A stretch of 7,850 nucleotides of DNA from Campylobacter sp. GTDB lineage: Bacteria > Campylobacterota > Campylobacteria > Campylobacterales > Campylobacteraceae. Under the pieces are notes generated by a model. That model did no database searches. It was not told the origin of the DNA and saw only the letters and a list, made by a program, of their open reading frames with translations. The position numbers were made by a program, and so were the translations under genes. The DNA is taken from positions 1-7,850 of the forward strand of contig NZ_JAHHTD010000050.1 in assembly GCF_020024835.1 (NCBI RefSeq), read 5' to 3'. Below are positions 6,604 through 7,850 of the stretch, one piece after another. The number at the start of each line of letters is the position of its first letter. Position 1 is the first letter of the stretch.

Positions 6604-7629
6604 TTAATATCTACTTAAAATCTTTTTTCTAAAATAAATCACAGAAGCTACTAAAAAACTTACAAAAATTACTCCTACGGCTATTAAAGGAGGTTTATAA
6701 AAACTAATCAATAAACTAAAATACGCAAAAATAACAAAGAAAATACCAAAATAAGCAAAGCCTTTTTCATAGCGATAAGTTACTATCCCAAAAGAAAGAG
6801 CAAATAAAGTGCTAGCAAGTGGGAAAAGTGCTATGAGAGTGTATATTACAAATTCTTTTGCTTTTTCTTTGCTAGTATTTAAATCAGACCAATAATCATA
6901 AAAATTTTTAACATTTAACTCTTTAGAATAAATTTTATTTTTAATTAACAAATTTTTAAAACTAGATATGTGCCAATTATCATTTTTTATTTCATATGCT
7001 TTACCTTCATCAAGCTTAAATAAAACAAAACCTTCTTGACTTTCCAATTTTCCCTCTTTAGCCAATATAATTTGCTCTTTATCACTAGAATTTTTTTTAG
7101 GATGATACATAATAATATTTTCATAAATATTATCAGCATTTTTTTTATCAATAAATATCAGCCAATCACCATATTTTTGTCCAAATTCTCCAGTTTTAAT
7201 ATTAATTTTTGTGCTAATTTTTTTATAATCTATAAAATTATCAAAAAGTTCAAATGATATGGGTATAAAAATCAAAACCACTATGAGCATAAAAAAGCTT
7301 ATAATTCCAGCTATTTTCATAAAAAAAAGTGCAATAATCTTTGGCGAAATCCCCAGAGTAAATAAAACTATACTTTCATTTTCTCGAGATAATCTATAAA
7401 AACTTAAGGTCAAAGCAATAAAAAAAGAAATAGGCAAAGTAAATGCTAAAGTTTTAGGCAATAAATAAATATATAATTGAAACAACTCCATAAGAGTAAC
7501 TTCCACATAAGAAGTAATATTTGCAAGTTGAATAAAAAAAATAATAGAAACAATAACAAATAAAGTAAAAAATAAAGATAACATTGTGTTTAAGAATTGA
7601 TTTAATAAATATTTATAAACTAGTTTCAT
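6604..7629 (-). CDS. LptF/LptG-family lipopolysaccharide export permease
   Basis: This is an inner-membrane permease of the YjgP/YjgQ family. With LptB these proteins extract lipopolysaccharide or lipooligosaccharide from the inner membrane and pass it to LptC and LptA. The 341 residues show the family layout: three helices at about 13-36, 60-80 and 102-125, a periplasmic beta-rich domain (about 126-250), and three helices at about 262-282, 290-310 and 312-333. The cytoplasmic loop SRENESIVLFTLGISP (81-96) corresponds to the family coupling-helix region before helix 3. Sequence alone does not firmly separate LptF from LptG. ATG at 7629 is preferred over an in-frame TTG at 7635 because AGAAAG (7636-7641) lies 6 nt before the ATG but touches the TTG. 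The ATG overlaps the stop of the peptidase gene (ATGA). Confidence 0.9.
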   Translation of the reverse strand: MKLVYKYLLNQFLNTMLSLFFTLFVIVSIIFFIQLANITSYVEVTLMELFQLYIYLLPKTLAFTLPISFFIALTLSFYRLSRENESIVLFTLGISPKIIALFFMKIAGIISFFMLIVVLIFIPISFELFDNFIDYKKISTKINIKTGEFGQKYGDWLIFIDKKNADNIYENIIMYHPKKNSSDKEQIILAKEGKLESQEGFVLFKLDEGKAYEIKNDNWHISSFKNLLIKNKIYSKELNVKNFYDYWSDLNTSKEKAKEFVIYTLIALFPLASTLFALSFGIVTYRYEKGFAYFGIFFVIFAYFSLLISFYKPPLIAVGVIFVSFLVASVIYFRKKILSRY

Positions 7630-7850
7630 ATCCAACTTTCTATGCTAAAATGCAACAAAATAGCTATAAATAAAAAAGGAATCATAGGCATTTGGTAATC
7701 TTTTCTAGCTATTTTTATAAAAAAAATCAAACTTAACAAAGAAGCAATAAATAAAATTAAAAAAGCTGCTTTATAGTGAAAAATTCCAAAAATTAAAGCC
7801 GTAATTATAACATCACCTTCTCCTAAACTTTCTAAAATTTCATCTTTTTT
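7626..7850 (-). CDS. A24-family prepilin peptidase, C-terminal part (5' end outside the window)
   Basis: The open frame enters from the right edge and runs 74 codons to a TGA at 7626-7628. The visible part contains LGEGDV, with the GxGD motif at 7812-7823 whose Asp is the second catalytic aspartate of type IV prepilin (A24) peptidases. It is followed by ITALIFGIF and two or three membrane helices, then MPMIPF just before the last helix, as in PilD-type C-termini. Such enzymes cleave the leader of prepilins and pseudopilins at the inner membrane. In C. jejuni I recall the homologue as Cj0825, linked to natural transformation. The first catalytic Asp and any N-terminal methylase domain would lie beyond the window. 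Its stop overlaps the next start by 4 nt (ATGA), placing it in the lptF/G-truA operon. Confidence 0.82.
   Translation of the reverse strand, partial: KKDEILESLGEGDVIITALIFGIFHYKAAFLILFIASLLSLIFFIKIARKDYQMPMIPFLFIAILLHFSIESWI

Noticed and set aside
7036..7257. 73-codon + strand open frame antisense to the LptF/G-type gene
   Set aside because: It is antisense to the periplasmic domain coding region; its Phe/Ile/Asn-rich composition is a by-product of AT-rich DNA.

Overview
The window is strongly AT-rich and densely packed, and most junctions are stop/start overlaps. The protein families and their grouping fit a Campylobacter chromosome of the thermotolerant C. jejuni/C. lari type. This rests on recognising genes that I recall as Cj0825-Cj0836 of C. 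jejuni NCTC 11168; it is not a computed match, and the species cannot be fixed by eye. No rRNA, tRNA, CRISPR array, insertion sequence, prophage gene or long repeat was found. This is mostly core housekeeping genome.

Left edge (1-189): the probable tail of an unrecognised + strand gene, then a short AT-rich promoter stretch leading into a small four-helix membrane protein (190-585).

Centre left (586-5344, minus strand): a tightly coupled operon read right to left. It encodes a periplasmic ankyrin-repeat protein, a YdfG-type short-chain dehydrogenase, an NhaC-family Na+/H+ antiporter with a signal-peptide-like N-terminus, and the tRNA m5U54 methyltransferase TrmA. The junctions are a 4-nt GTGA overlap, a 9-nt gap whose Shine-Dalgarno overlaps the previous stop, and a 1-nt TAATG overlap, so translation is probably coupled. 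The trmA stop directly abuts the stop of the convergent membrane gene.

Centre right (5345-5901): an 89-nt divergent promoter region, then ogt (O6-alkylguanine-DNA alkyltransferase) on the + strand. Its last 21 nt overlap the end of the convergent truA.

Right (5881-7850, minus strand): a second tight operon, read right to left. It holds an A24-type prepilin peptidase (only the C-terminal part is inside), an LptF/LptG-family LPS-export permease and the tRNA pseudouridine synthase TruA. These junctions are a 4-nt ATGA overlap and a 0-nt TAAATG abutment.

The genes do not form one pathway. They cover tRNA modification (TrmA, TruA), DNA repair (Ogt), envelope biogenesis (LptF/G), pseudopilin processing, ion homeostasis and redox metabolism. 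No previously undescribed system is convincingly visible. The best leads are the ankyrin protein with its unrecognised N-terminal domain, the His/Lys membrane protein, and a gene order that appears rearranged relative to C. jejuni, with acnB absent between the ankyrin gene and ogt.
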